Part shown: one piece after another, positions 10,093 through 21,620 of the stretch
Numbering within the stretch: the first letter of the stretch is position 1
How the letters are laid out: each line of letters begins with the position of its first letter
Origin: Pinus tabuliformis
Lineage: Eukaryota > Streptophyta > Pinopsida > Pinales > Pinaceae
Assembly: GCA_031772625.1 (NCBI GenBank)
Contig: CM062811.1
Coordinates: 643,822,820 to 643,886,819, forward strand
Length of the DNA: 64,000 bases
Direction of reading: 5' to 3'
Made by a program: the position numbers and the translations under genes
Notes under the pieces: generated by a model
What the model was told of the DNA's origin: nothing
Database searches by the model: none
What the model saw: only the letters and a program-made list of their open reading frames with translations

Positions 10093-11881
10093 GGGCAGAA
10101 AATTTCAGGGAACTATAGAAAAGTGGGTCGTCTCAAAGAGTATCAAGACTGTTAAACAACTTAATATCACTGAATTACTTAATTTTTTTAGGAATTTAGC
10201 CTAGGTTCAGTATGAAAACATGGTTTCTTAGTTGAAAAGGGGTAAATACCTGGTTTTGGCCATATGAAGGGAAAAATGGCATTGGTGCACTTTTCGCAGG
10301 GAGCGCATGGGTCTGCAATGATAATCTGGAGTTCAACGGCTTCTGGAGGTTGACGGTTGGAAGCAGGGTGACAATTTGGATGTACTTTGTTTGTGCATGG
10401 GGAACAAAAGGTTATTTTCTTGGTGAAATAAAATTAATGAGTATTTTTGGTTTTATTTGCAAATTTAATGTTTTGGCGGGTATAATGGAATCAACAATTG
10501 GCGACAACTAGCAGAAGTGATGTTTTTTCGTTTAGTGGAGTTGGTAAACGGAGGCGATAAGTGGAATCTATCGCACTGCTTATGAGAATTTGGTGGTATT
10601 GGGAGAGGTCCACCCGATGCCATTCATCGGGCAACACGTAGCAGCCGGATGAATAGTAAAATACCTTACATCGGGCAGGTAAAGATCGACATCGAGGGGC
10701 CGCCCGATATGAGTGTGAGTCGTTAGATCTAAAGGGGCCAGATCGTAAGGTGGTCGGGGAAATGACTTGATCGGGAATTAATGGAGGGGCCCGACGAGAC
10801 AATAATCATGGATTAGGGAGATTTAATGACATTCGGGATTTAAATACATAAATAAAATTTAGATGTTAATATGAAAATGGAAATGGAAATGCACCAAGTA
10901 GAATTCTTTTGAAATATATTGACATTTCCACATTAGAACATCATAACTTAGGCTTAAGTGCATTTGTGGGTTTTAATATGGAGGTAATTACTTTTCCCAA
11001 GAAAATAGTGATTTCACCTTAGAAAAAGGGGGTTTTTAGGGAAAATGAATGAATTATGGAGAGGGTGAATGTTGATAAGGGGCTTTAGCACTTAGAACCT
11101 ATAAGTTATTGGGTCGAGGGTCTGGTCCCTCCAAAAGTCAGAGAAATGCTCTGAGCCCCTTCAATTTTAAGGTTTTAGGTACTTTGATTGTTATCCATAC
11201 TTTTAAAGTAATATGATGATGAAAGTAAATGATATAATGTTTTAACTAAACATTCATCATACATAATTCTGCAACCATTCATCTACTTACCCACCTACAC
11301 ATCCTACCATTGTTTCTATTCTTTATTAGGGTGCACTTGAACTGGCAAACCATTATCAAACTTTTCTTTTCTTTTACAATGGAAATCTATCTAAGTCTAT
11401 CCTTATTACATCCAAGGGCTCAAATTAAACTGTTGAGCTTCTTTTATTTATCTACCTATCTATTTATCTGCCAAGATTAAACAGTTTGGTCAGCTTTTAT
11501 TCTCTATTTATAAACAAGAAATTCAAAACATGAAATATCCAAGTCTACACTGTTTGACTATCCATGGATTGTGGCAAAGCTAACAAGCTGCACACAATTT
11601 TTTTATTCTACATCACAGTAAATGGTAGTGGCATTTTGACTTGCACACTTTCATGGTATTTTTCTTCCTTCTTGGGGTTCTTTTTTCATCTTTTTTGACC
11701 TTTTTGCATTTTTTTTTAGTCCTTTGATTTTCTTTTAGGATATACCCTCTTTACATTTTTAAATTTTTTTGATTTTTTTCAAATACGGAAAACATTTGCA
11801 GAAAGCAAAGGTATGCACATATTACAGAGATAAACTAAGTCAATCATAAATTATGACACCTATTGGTATAGGAACATAACA
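10093..11881. other. Non-coding region with a GC-rich patch; ends ATAACA at an insertion boundary
   Basis: No coding sign. The part 10590-10760 is GC-richer than its surroundings, with repeated CGGGC/GCCCGA strings. 11600-11790 is T-rich. The right edge (CATAACA at 11875-11881) abuts sequence of element B that is truncated exactly there, so 11881 is probably the end of an inserted element, perhaps the outer edge of the C 5' LTR. Confidence 0.4.
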
Positions 11882-11923
11882 GGGTTGACATTGCGTTGGC
11901 CATTAATGCCCAAGCATTTTCCT

Positions 11924-12337
11924 TCATACCCTTCTATTCAATAGTTTGGAGCCAATTTCTGTGGTTTTATTTTCAAAAATATCGAAATCATCATTAGGAA
12001 ACATACATGGAGATGGAGAACTACTTTTTACCTCACATGGGTTGCGTTGCAGCTTTTCCAAGGTCTCTTCCTTTGCTTGCAGTTGTAGTAGCAAACTCTG
12101 CTTCTCCTCCTTCTCTTCATGTAGATGCATCTTCAATTCATCATTCTCTATTTGAAGATTATGTCTGTTTTGCTTTAGTTCCTCCATGGCCTCTTCTGTG
12201 GCTTTCAACTGACGCTATAACCGCTCCTTTTCCTCTGTTTCTTTCTGTAGAGTTTCATATACAATTTCCACTTTCTTGGAGATGTTGAGCATGGTCTCGC
12301 ACATTTCTCTTTCATCCTTTGCCATTTCACATTCCAT
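11924..12337 (-). CDS. Partial coiled-coil/G-patch ORF of the extra element B copy
   Basis: On the minus strand a start codon at 12337 is followed by an acidic coiled-coil protein (MECEMAKDEREMCETM, then KQNRHNLQIENDELKMHLHE and SLLLQLQAKEETLEKLQ). At its end is the beginning of a G-patch-like motif (IGSKLL). It parallels the ORF at 15789-16442. It is incomplete and decayed. The start lies ~50 bases inside the LTR, as expected for the first ORF of an LTR element. Confidence 0.6.
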
Positions 12338-12372
12338 TGTTCACACTGCAAATCACATCAATGCAAAGACCA

Positions 12373-12384
12373 GCTTTGATACCA
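12373..12384 (-). other. Primer binding site beside the left LTR of element B
   Basis: The minus strand reads TGGTATCAAAGC, one base from the initiator-Met primer site, 2 nt from the LTR end. An identical site sits at 16478-16489. Confidence 0.8.
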
Positions 12385-12386
12385 CT

Positions 12387-14598
12387 TGATCCAGGTCTGG
12401 GTGTGAAGAAGGACCTTTCCAAGACCTTTTACTTTCGTGATGTGTTAAAATTGCATTTTAAAAGAACATGAACAAATATAGCTGCAGACTGTAAATAAGA
12501 GGAACATAACAATCATCAACACATGAAAACATAAGCCATTGATAACAGAGTTTGTCCAAGAGGGACTACGTCTCTTGGCCACGGTGTCAAGATGGTGTAG
12601 GCCACTACATTAAGTGTTGTCAATAAGGTGATGTACACAGATATTATGTCTCGATCATACAAGAAAGAATTCCCTCATGTAGGAGTGGATCTAAGAGATG
12701 TTCCACAGCTAGAACTCTTAATCAAAAGACTCCTATCAGTATGACACAAAAACAAGCATGGTGCGCATCCCGCCAACATGGAACAAAAGGGATGTCAAAG
12801 CAAAACACATGCATGATGACAACAAGAGAATCCCAACAACATACAACAGGGGATATCAAAGCATAACATGAAGAATTATGACAACAAGTACATCACATAT
12901 GAAAAATTCCACATAACATGAAGCAAGGAATCATGACAACAAGAAATAAAGAAGATCCTGCATCAATATCAATCAAGGATCTGCAGCATAATGTAAAAGA
13001 AGAAATATATGAATAAATCATATACCTCACACCACCATGGGCCATTTGAATATGTGAATGAAGAAGTGGATAAAACAATCCATGGTGAACATCTGTTCAC
13101 ATTATCAATGCGCAGGCATAATCTGCTACCAATTAGTCACGGCCTCATTACGAATGGCCATATGAAGAAGCGAGGCATCTGAAGCAGCTGTCAATAAGCT
13201 GAAGCTCACTGAAACATCGATCTCGAAGCATCTATTTGCAAGAAGAATAAGCGATCAAAGAAGAATCCATCAAAGAAGCATTAATCAACAGATGGATCAA
13301 TCATAAAGAAGCATTGATCCAAAGATGAATCGATTATAAAGAGGAATTGATCACAAAATAATAATTGATCATGAAGAGAGGAACTGTTCTGGACTCTCGG
13401 CTTTTGTAGCTCTCGGCTATCCGGCTTCATAGCATTCTAGCTATGTCACTATAGCTCTCTACGGCGCTCTAGCTGTTTCTGTCTCTGCCTGGCCCTCTCG
13501 TTCTGTGGCTCTCCATCGGGTGCAGCCTCCTCGATGAGGTCTCTGGCACTCAAGATTTGTAGCACTCCCCAGCATAGGCTCTCCAGCTCTCTAGCACAGG
13601 CTCTCTTCCTCTGGCACGCCACCCTTGGCTCTCTATTATACCACTGCTACATAGCCTTCCGCGCTCCTCCTCGGTTCTCTGTCACCCATCGTGTTTTATA
13701 CACGTTTGGGAAAAGGCCACATACAAATCGGAGGTCTGTTGTTTAGGAATAGAATGCTGTTGAATGGAAATTTTGGTTGGTGTAACAAAACTACAATAAT
13801 AACCTTCTTCCTATTAAAACAGAAATACACTAAAAAACTGATAAATCCGACCAAAACATAAAAGACTGAACTTCAAAATATTTTAATTCGGCCCTACAAA
13901 CCCTATCGGGTCCGCTTTAGTCACTTATTACATCGCATAACGGATTTGGCCGAAACTGGGAATACATTGAAAACTCTGAATTCCCAGATCTCAAATTTCA
14001 TGAAATTGGATCTATAAATTGATTGGATCCGCGCTATATCACAGGTTGGGATCATAGATCATAGATCACCGATCTCCAATCGTTTCGATCACCGATTTAA
14101 TCATGGCCATTGATTGGTTTTTGATTCAACAGCTGAGATCGCATCGCATATCGCTATCACTACAGCTCAGGTTCCTTTGCTGATACATATGCCGACGTTG
14201 ATCGCCGATTGTTCCAATTGCCGATATCGGCAATCACTAATCGTTGATTCTAAATTCCTGTTCATCGTCGATTGCCTACCCCCGATCCTGATTAATCAGA
14301 GATTGTTGATCGGGGGTTCCAAAGGCCTGCGTTAAGTCCGCCCTTGGCACGATTCCCAATGTGATTTGCATTATAAAGGTTTAAAACCCATTTTTATGAG
14401 AATAAACTCCTTTTTTCAAAGGAACCAAGGCAACTCTTTCCGCGATAACTTCATCATCTGGACTCAGATTGAGGAACCATTCGCACCTTTGCGATAAGGA
14501 AGATGAGATCTATGCTCTGGTCCTATGTTGACATCATTTTGATCACTTTGATTTTCGAGCATTTCCATGCCATGGTGTCTGAATATCCACCTAGATCA
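12387..14598 (-). repeat. Left LTR of element B (shared with the truncated copy)
   Basis: 2212 bases. It serves as 3' LTR of the complete element on its right and as 5' LTR of the truncated internal piece on its left. Inside are short degenerate repeats: GATC/AAAGAAG-rich units at about 13240-13385, CTCTCGGCTCT-type units at 13390-13680, and a CGAT/GATC-dense stretch at 13980-14330. Confidence 0.85.
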
Positions 14599-15308
14599 AT
14601 CCTCCCCACTAAGGAGCTTTTGGTACTCCAAAAGCATAAAAAGTAATCTACATCTTTCTATGTACCTTGTCTACATCACAAGCGTCTTGAAAAGGTCTCG
14701 CTTCAATCTCCTTCGCATTTGTTGTTCAGAGCCTTAAGCGATGAGCCGACACCTGCTACTTCTGCAACTTGTAGTACATTGTTTTGCAAATTACATGCTT
14801 TGAATGACATGACCAACTAAATACCCAAACATCCCATACTTTCCACGAGTTTATAACTCATACTCGGTGGTCAAGTTTACAATAAGATGGACGTAATACT
14901 CCAGATATGACAACAAGGCCAACCTATCATGGTTGCTTCAAAAAGTGATGGAAAACACCTCATCACTGCAACACATGATTTACATACATAAGGCCAAACA
15001 CTATTGTTTCGACACGTGATGGAAACATAACATCACTTTCAGAGTATTAACATGCAACTCAAAACATGACCAAACATCATTGTTGCTGACTACATGATGG
15101 AAACACATCATCACATTTACATTTTAAAATGCAACAAATGATTTACAAAAGAATGACCATGAAATGAAAACATGTCTACAAACCATTTCTCACTTATCTT
15201 TGTGAATGGATCACCTCCTTGAGGTGGTTTTGCTTGTCGAACAACTGCTTTACCTAGTTCATGCACTGACGCTTTGTCTTTAAGGCGCTACTTTGGATGT
15301 AGCTTCCA

Positions 15309-15350
15309 GCAAGTGGCTCTTTGATGGCCATTTCTATCACAATGACTGCA
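15309..15350 (-). other. CCHC zinc-knuckle in element B
   Basis: One minus-strand frame reads YCSHCDRNGHQRATCWKLHP, a perfect C-x2-C-x4-H-x4-C knuckle with the CWKLHP tail common in plant retrotransposon gag proteins. It supports a gag-like, nucleic-acid-binding origin for the coding block. The surrounding frame is decayed. Confidence 0.65.
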
Positions 15351-15499
15351 GTAGGCTTTCTTCCTCCATACTTGCTTAACCTGTTTCTTTTCATGTTGTT
15401 GAGAGGGTCTTTCACCCCTCCTGAGTGCTGCCATTCTTTTCCAACGCTTGGAAAAGGTATGGTTAGGTAAACCACAAAAAGTTCATGTTTTCTGATGCC

Positions 15500-15838
15500 T
15501 TAGTCTTCGTTCATTATTAACAATATGATCAAAATGAAATTCAAAGATCGAAAGTGATTATACCTTCCTTTGTTGTTTCTGATGTCAGCATGGCGATGAG
15601 AGCTTGCCTCAGCTCTCCCCCTGCAATGGAAACTGCCATGGGATGATGGGGATGTTTTCCCATCATTCTCTTTCCTTGATGATGTCTCGGAAGACTCTGA
15701 CACCTTCGAGCACTCTCTTTTAGTGTATCTCAAGCCTACAAATTGAGGTTCATGCATAACCTCCAAAGGTTGAGTGATGCCTTGGTTATTAGCACCAAGT
15801 TCTTTCTCCTCGTGCCTTGTCTTTGTAAGGAGCCTCAT
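15500..15838 (-). CDS. Second G-patch-like repeat of element B
   Basis: A 112-residue open stretch whose first third (LGANNQGITQPLEV, then FVGLRYTKRE) parallels the preceding G-patch segment (LGINGQGIFNPIQV, then AGLGYARKE). This implies two tandem copies of the motif in one protein. The remainder is Ser/Glu/Lys-rich. It is decayed and its ends are not reliable. Confidence 0.45.
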   Translation of the reverse strand: MRLLTKTRHEEKELGANNQGITQPLEVMHEPQFVGLRYTKRECSKVSESSETSSRKENDGKTSPSSHGSFHCRGRAEASSHRHADIRNNKGRYNHFRSLNFILIILLIMNED

Positions 15839-16442
15839 TTACCTTCTCTTTCAATTTGGAAAGAACTGATGAGGGCTGTTCATCATCCATTGTTGGTGGT
15901 TCACTAACTGTCTCAGCACATTCCCCAACTTCTTTCCTGGCATACCCAAGTCCTGCTTGACACGGTAATTCCTCTACTTGGATGGGGTTGAAAATTCCTT
16001 GGCCATTAATGCCCAAGCCTTTTCCTTCATATCCCATTCTCTTCAACAGTTTGGAGCCAATTCCTGTGGTGTGATTTTCAAAAATAGCAAAATCATGATC
16101 AAGAAACAAACATGAAGATGGAGAACTACTTTTTACCTCACATGGGTTACCTTGCAGCTTTTCCAAGGCCTCTTCCTTTGCTTGCAGCTGTAGTAGCAAA
16201 CTTTGCTTCTCCTCCTTCTCTTCATGTAGATGCATTTTCAATTCATCATTCTCTATTTGAAGATTATGTCTGTTTTACTTCAGTTCCTCCATGGATTCTT
16301 CTGTGGCTTTCAACTAAAGTTGTAACCACTCCTTTTCCTCTGTTTCTTTTTGTAGAGTTTCATACACAATTTCCACTTTCTTGGAGATGTCGAGCATGGT
16401 CTCGCACACCGATCTTTCATCCTCTGTCATTGCATGTTCCAT
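15789..16442 (-). CDS. Coiled-coil plus G-patch-like ORF of element B
   Basis: Coding starts near 16442 (MEHAMTEDERSVCETM on the minus strand), ~50 bases inside the right LTR. The N-terminal ~120 residues are acidic coiled coil, including KEEKQSLLLQLQAKEEALEK. Then comes a motif strongly like a G-patch: IGSKLLKRMGYEGKGLGING followed by QGIFNPIQVEE. G-patch domains bind RNA helicases or RNA; in betaretroviruses one is attached to protease. Here no protease follows. The C-terminal part is Glu/Lys-rich. The ORF is partly decayed. It may be a captured host segment or an old gag derivative, and I cannot tell which. Confidence 0.6.
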
Positions 16443-16477
16443 TTTTCACACTGCAAATCAAATCAATGCAAAGACCT

Positions 16478-16489
16478 GCTTTGATACCA
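16478..16489 (-). other. Primer binding site of element B
   Basis: The minus strand reads TGGTATCAAAGC, 2 nt from the right LTR. It is a near match to the initiator-Met tRNA site. Confidence 0.8.
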
Positions 16490-16491
16490 CT

Positions 16492-18666
16492 TGATCCAGG
16501 TCCGGGTGTGAAGAAAGACCTTTCCAAGACCTTTTACTTTCATGATGTGTTAAAATTGCATTTTAAAAGAACATTAACAAATACAACTGCAAACTGTAAA
16601 GAAGAGGAACATAACAATCATCAGCACATGAAAACATAAGCCGTTGATAACGGAGTTCGTCCAAGAGGGACTACGTCTTCAGGCCCCGGTGTCAAGATGG
16701 TGTAGGCCACTGCATTAAGTGTTGTCAATAAGGTGATGTACACAGAGATGATGTCTCGATCATACAAGGAAGAATGCCCTCACACAAGAGTGGCTCTAAG
16801 AGATGTTCCACAACTAGAACTCTCAATCAAAAGACTCCTATCAGTATGACACAAAAACAAGCATGGTGTGCATCCCACCAACATGGCACAAAAGGGATGT
16901 CAAAGCAAAACACATGCATGATGAAAACAAGAGTATCCCAACAACATAAAACAAGGGATCTCAAAGCATAACATGAAGAGTTATGACAACAAGTACATCA
17001 TATGAAAGATTCTGCATAACATGAAGCAAGGAATCATGACAACAAGAAATAAAGAAGATCCTGCATCAATATCAATCAAGGATCTGCAGCATAATGTAAA
17101 AGAAGAAATATATGAATAAATCATATACCTCACACCACCACGGGCCATCTGAAGATGTGAATGAAGAAGTGGATAAAACAATCCACGGTGAACATCTGTT
17201 CACATTATCAATGCGCAGGCACAGTCCGCTACCAATATGTCACAACCTCATTACGAATGGCCATATGAAGAAGTAGGCATCTGAAGCAGCTGTCACTAAG
17301 CTAAAGCTCACTGAAACATCGATCTCAAAGCATCTATTTTCAAGAAGAATAAGCGATCAAAGAAGAATCCATCAAAGAAGCATTAATCAACAGATGGATC
17401 GATCATAAAGAAGCATTGATCCAAAGATGAATCGATCATAAAGAGGAATTGATCACAGAAGAATAATCGATCATGAAGAGAGGAACTCATTTGGACTCTC
17501 AGCTTCTGTAGCTCTCAGTTATCTAGCTTCATAGCGTTCTGGCTATGTTGTTGCAGCTCTTTGTGGCTCTGCGGCACTCTAGTTGTCTCTATCTTTGCCT
17601 GGCCCTCTCGTTCTGTGGCTCTCCACCGGGCGCAGCCTCCTCGATGAGGTCTCTGGCACTCAAGCTCTGTAGCACTCCCCAGCATAGGCTCTCGGGCTCT
17701 CTAGCACAGGCTCTCTTCCTCTGGCACGCCACCCTCGGCTCTTTGTTATACCACTACTACACAGCCTTCTGTGCTCCTCCTCAGCTCTCTGTCACCCATC
17801 GTGTTTAAACACATTTGGGACAAGGCCGCATGCAAATCGGAGGTCTGTTGTTTATGAATAGAATTTTGTTGGCCAGTGTAACAAAACTACAATAATAGCT
17901 TTCTTCATGTTAAAACATAAATACACTAAAAAACTGGTAAATCCGACCAAAACATAAAAGATCGGACTTAAAAATATTTTAAATCAGCCCTACAAACCCT
18001 TTCAGGCCCACTTTATCACATCGCATAACGCATTTGGCCGAAACTGGGAATACATTGAAAATTCTGAATTCCCGGATCTCAAATTTTATCAAATCGGATC
18101 TATAAATTGATCAGATCCACGCTATATCGCAAGTCGAGATCGCAGATCGCCGATCGTCAATCGTTTCGATTGTCAATTTAATCATGTCTGTTGATCGGTT
18201 TTCGATCCGACAGCTGAGATCGCATCGCATATCACTATCGCTATCGCTAGGCCCGGGGTCCTTCGCCAATATAAGCTAACGTCGATTGCCGACATCAGCG
18301 ATCACTAATCGCTGGTTCTAAAGTCCCATTCATCGTCGATTGCCTGCCACCGATCTTGATTAATCGGAAATCGCTGATCAGGGGTTCAAAGGCCCACCTT
18401 AAGTCCACCCTTGGCATGATTCCTGATGCGATTTGCCTTATAAAGGCTTTAAACCCATTTTTATGAGAAAAACCTCCTTTTTTTCAAAGGAACCAAGGAA
18501 ACTCTTTCCACGATAACTTCATCATCCGGACTTGGATTGACGAACCGTTTGCACCTCCGCGATTAGGAAGACGAGATCTATGCTAGGGTCCTATTTTGAC
18601 ATCATTATGATCACTTTTATTTTCGAGTGTTTCCAAGCCATGGTGTCTGAATATCCACCTGGATCA
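16492..18666 (-). repeat. Right (5') LTR of element B
   Basis: 2175 bases, the partner of 12387-14598, with the TGATCCAGGT/ACCTGGATCA terminal inverted repeat and the same internal short repeats. Moderate divergence from its partner (several percent by eye) indicates an old insertion. Confidence 0.85.
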
Positions 18667-20663
18667 CTTGACCCTTGGGAATTTTCATGAGACAACCTCA
18701 ACCAAGATCTAATTCTACCTGCCATCCAAAGTTTAATCAAAGAGAGAACCCACTACATCGTGGTTATCCAGGAAATGAAAAGGCAAGGCTGAAACCATTG
18801 CAAATCTAGGAAAATATCATGCTAATGACAATAAAATAACCAAAGAACCACACACATGTACCATACATCCAAATCTCAGTAAAGAAATCACACTACAACT
18901 TGTTACTTGCAATGAACTCGAACTGTAGCTATTGATCCAACCTTCTCTCCGCTGCTCACAATTCATTTATTTCTTCTCTCCAAGTCCAAGTGAATACTGG
19001 GATACTCCAAGAATTCTCTAAGTGTGCAAGAGTGTAAGAGTATGGAAGAAGAGAGCCAAAAGATAACATGACCAAAGCTGTGAATTGTTTCTCTTATGTC
19101 TTTTTATCATTGATGCCTAGTCTCTTCCTTTCCTTTTTTGTTTTTCTTCCTTTTCCTCTAATTTCTCTCTAATTTCCCTTGCATGCACATTTGTGTCTCT
19201 TCATCTACCTTTTCTCCTATTTTTCATTATTTCCTTAATTAAATGTTCTTTATTACCTCTTTGTCTTTGCCAATGCCTTTACCAATTTCCATATCCATTA
19301 ATAAACCACAAGTGATGCCCACTATAATGTTTTCCCACCATTAAACTTGGAATATGTGTTCCATGACCTTGGTCTTATTTTATTTACATAGAAAATCAAC
19401 CAGGGGTTGTTACAAGAGACAACAATTATATAACATCCATCATTATCTTGAAAATTGCTCCAAATTCTTACTAATTTTTCTTATTTTTACCAATCTTTAT
19501 AGCTTAATCTTGTAAAATCATCATAATCCAAAGGAGAAATTTTCACCATCCTAATCATAACACAAGCACCATAATATAAAGCATGTACCCAATTTCACAT
19601 TTCAAGGAACCCAATGAGACACCATATCATGGAAGTTTCCTTTAACTTAAGCATGAAAAGAGAAAATGCATACTCGATTTCATGTCTTAAGTCCCCAATG
19701 AGACAACATATGAATGACATTTTCCTGCTCTATTTTATTGCCATTTTACATGTGGTATTTATACACAAAATTCAAAGAGACAATATTTTTCTAGAGATAT
19801 GACATTGCTATATACTCACCTTAGGTGTAACTAGCAGGGATCAAATGTTCAAGGTTGTTTCTTACAAATTTGTCAACCTAAAGTGCCAATCTAACTTGGT
19901 TGGCCTTCAAATGTGATCTTGTTGTCCTTATTGAACGTAAGCTAGTCTTGAGAGAGTAAGACTTGCAAAAACACAATTATGACTTTGTGTATCAATTGTA
20001 GCTCATCGTCATGATATGATTTGATTAAATATATATTTATACAACTTTGGAGTTCAACATATTAGGTTTAATTTAATCAAATGTTATAGCACTGTGGTTA
20101 GGTAGCTGGTTAACTTGTTGAGATATGTATTATAGATTCTATACACTTAAGGGTTACGGAGAAAAAAATATTATTAAATTTAGACTCGACTCTCAGGGTG
20201 AGACGGAGACGAATGATGTAGCCATTGACCTTATGTTGTAGGGCATAAATGCCCCTTAACCGAGCATTCATTGCATTGACCCATATGCATAGTGGAATAT
20301 CTTCTCACTCCCAAATAAAAGATAGATTAATAAAATTTGTAATATCCTCTATAATCGAGGAAGTATTAATCAAAATACAACCCTCGATGAGAATATTTTT
20401 GATTGTAAAATTAACCATTATGACTTGATAATGTGAATGAGATAGTGAATTTCATTATTGGATGTGCCACTTGGTAGTAAGAAATTAAACACAAGGTACC
20501 TATATGCCAACATGATGGATTGGTAACATGCCACATATAACCTACACCTTAATCAACTATAGTTACAATCCCCATGCCATACAACTATTTAACAAAACGG
20601 GAGATTGCACACCTATCTTATGGTATAGTTTTGTTCAAGTTACATTATGAGATCACATATGCA
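18667..20663. other. Intergenic DNA, no feature recognised
   Basis: AT-rich DNA without significant ORFs, repeat pairs or domain traces. The longest open stretches are about 60 codons and look random. Around 19600-19715 two similar phrases (CCCAATGAGACA and its neighbour) occur ~80 bases apart. Nothing else can be supported. Confidence 0.5.
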
Positions 20664-20730
20664 GAGAAAGGGTGTGTGGGGAATGTGTGTACGGATCAAG
20701 AGACACACACTATCCCACACACCCTTTCTC
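20664..20730. repeat. Perfect 17-bp inverted repeat forming a hairpin
   Basis: The left arm GAGAAAGGGTGTGTGGG (20664-20680) is exactly complementary to the right arm at 20714-20730. Inside, TGTGTGT faces ACACACA, so the stem can extend toward a small loop near 20695. It could be a foldback element remnant or a small-RNA hairpin; the sequence alone does not decide. Confidence 0.7.
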
Positions 20731-20785
20731 CCCACACTCATTCTCACTTCCCTTAGCTCACTTCCCTCCCAACTTGTTGGACCAG

Positions 20786-20787
<2 letters not shown>

Positions 20788-20840
<53 letters not shown>

Positions 20841-20851
20841 GTGTGTGTGTG
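20788..20851. repeat. Compound TA/GT microsatellite
   Basis: About 24 TA dinucleotides (20788-20836) are followed by a (GT) tract up to ~20851. Open frames across it are artefacts of the repeat. Confidence 0.95.
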
Positions 20852-21116
20852 GAACAATATGTTGATTGCGACAAAAATTCAAAGGAGTTATATTCACAAC
20901 TTCAAATATGATTGAATCTAATTTGAGCTTTTGGTAAATATAGCGAAAGATAAAAGTGAACAATTTCGGGTTTAATTTTATTTAGTTTTTTTAACTTGAT
21001 TTTGATAGGTTACAATAATATTTTATAAAAATTTTGATAGACTGATGTAAAATTTTATAGTCTTAATTAAAACTTTAAAACCATTTATCGACATGATTGT
21101 GATAACACCTTATTTC
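20852..21116. other. Short intergenic gap
   Basis: AT-rich with nothing recognised. Confidence 0.5.
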
Positions 21117-21620
21117 AAGGGTTGTTAACTCACAAGCATAGGTAAAGTAAATGACAATGAATACCACTATGATTGAAGGTAACATAGATATATTATTTAT
21201 TGGTGTTTAAATTTGTTATTGAACTTTCAACAATTTTACATAATGCTAATAGTGTCTCCATGAAGTTGATACATTGTGCAAGTGCGGAGGTGCGAAGGAA
21301 TAAAACTTCCTTTGCACCTCTGCATTCCGCACAATGTATCAATTAATTTTATTTTAAATAGTTTAAACAATAAAAACAATATTTTGTATCATAATCAAAT
21401 ATCATCAATCAAACCAACGTTGATACATTTTGCAGAGTACGGAGGTGTCGAGGAAGAAGATTTCCTATGCACCTCCACACTCTACTAATGTATCAACTAA
21501 TCTTAGTTTAAATAGTTTTGAAACAATAAAAACAATAACTTGTATAATTTGTATCATAACCAAATATCATCAATCAAACCAACTCCCATATCTTTAAACA
21601 CAAGCATTTACAAGTAATAT
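21117..21620. repeat. Hairpin block I (first copy of a ~0.5-kb duplication)
   Basis: A ~150-bp leader is followed by two hairpin units at 21266-21342 and 21420-21496. Their arms begin TTGATACATT and end AATGTATCAA, with G/C-richer inner arms (GGAGGTGCGAAGGAA against TTCCTTTGCACCTC). A similar ~75-bp AT-rich spacer follows each unit. The whole arrangement recurs at 22108-23065. Confidence 0.75.

Larger units (their letters stand above)
11882..12386 (-). mobile_element. Truncated internal region of a second element B copy
   Basis: This matches the internal DNA of element B next to its 5' LTR (about 15975-16491), including the primer site and the coding start. It is cut off on the left at 11881. 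With the LTR at 12387-14598 it forms an extra 'internal + LTR' unit in tandem with the complete B element, a known outcome of recombination between LTRs. Confidence 0.75.
14599..16491 (-). other. Internal region of element B
   Basis: 1893 bases. The left part (14611-15250) is non-coding DNA with a purine tract at its left border. The right part (15250-16442) carries the coding block in minus orientation, and the primer site is at 16478-16489. There is no room for pol. Confidence 0.75.
12387..18666 (-). mobile_element. Element B: non-autonomous LTR element with G-patch/coiled-coil ORF (6.3 kb)
   Basis: Two ~2.2-kb LTRs (12387-14598 and 16492-18666) enclose a 1.9-kb internal region. The LTR ends form a 10-bp inverted repeat (TGATCCAGGT...ACCTGGATCA). 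On the minus strand the primer site lies beside the right LTR and a purine tract (AGTGGGGAGGAT) beside the left LTR. There is no RT or integrase; the only coding matter is a coiled-coil, G-patch-like and CCHC block. This resembles plant 'terminal repeat with gag' non-autonomous elements in layout. No target duplication flanks the pair (CCACT against CTTGA), consistent with the tandem unit to the left. Confidence 0.85.

Noticed and set aside
18667-19560. Possible host gene fragment in the quiet region
   Set aside because: No ORF of useful length, no domain-like peptides, and no exon-like pattern on either strand.
20647-20911. Two overlapping plus-strand ORFs with an Ile/Tyr run
   Set aside because: Produced by translation through the TA/GT microsatellite.
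21266-21342. Hairpin unit as a MITE
   Set aside because: Sequences flanking each unit are also shared between copies, so block duplication explains them; no target duplication tied to the unit itself was seen.
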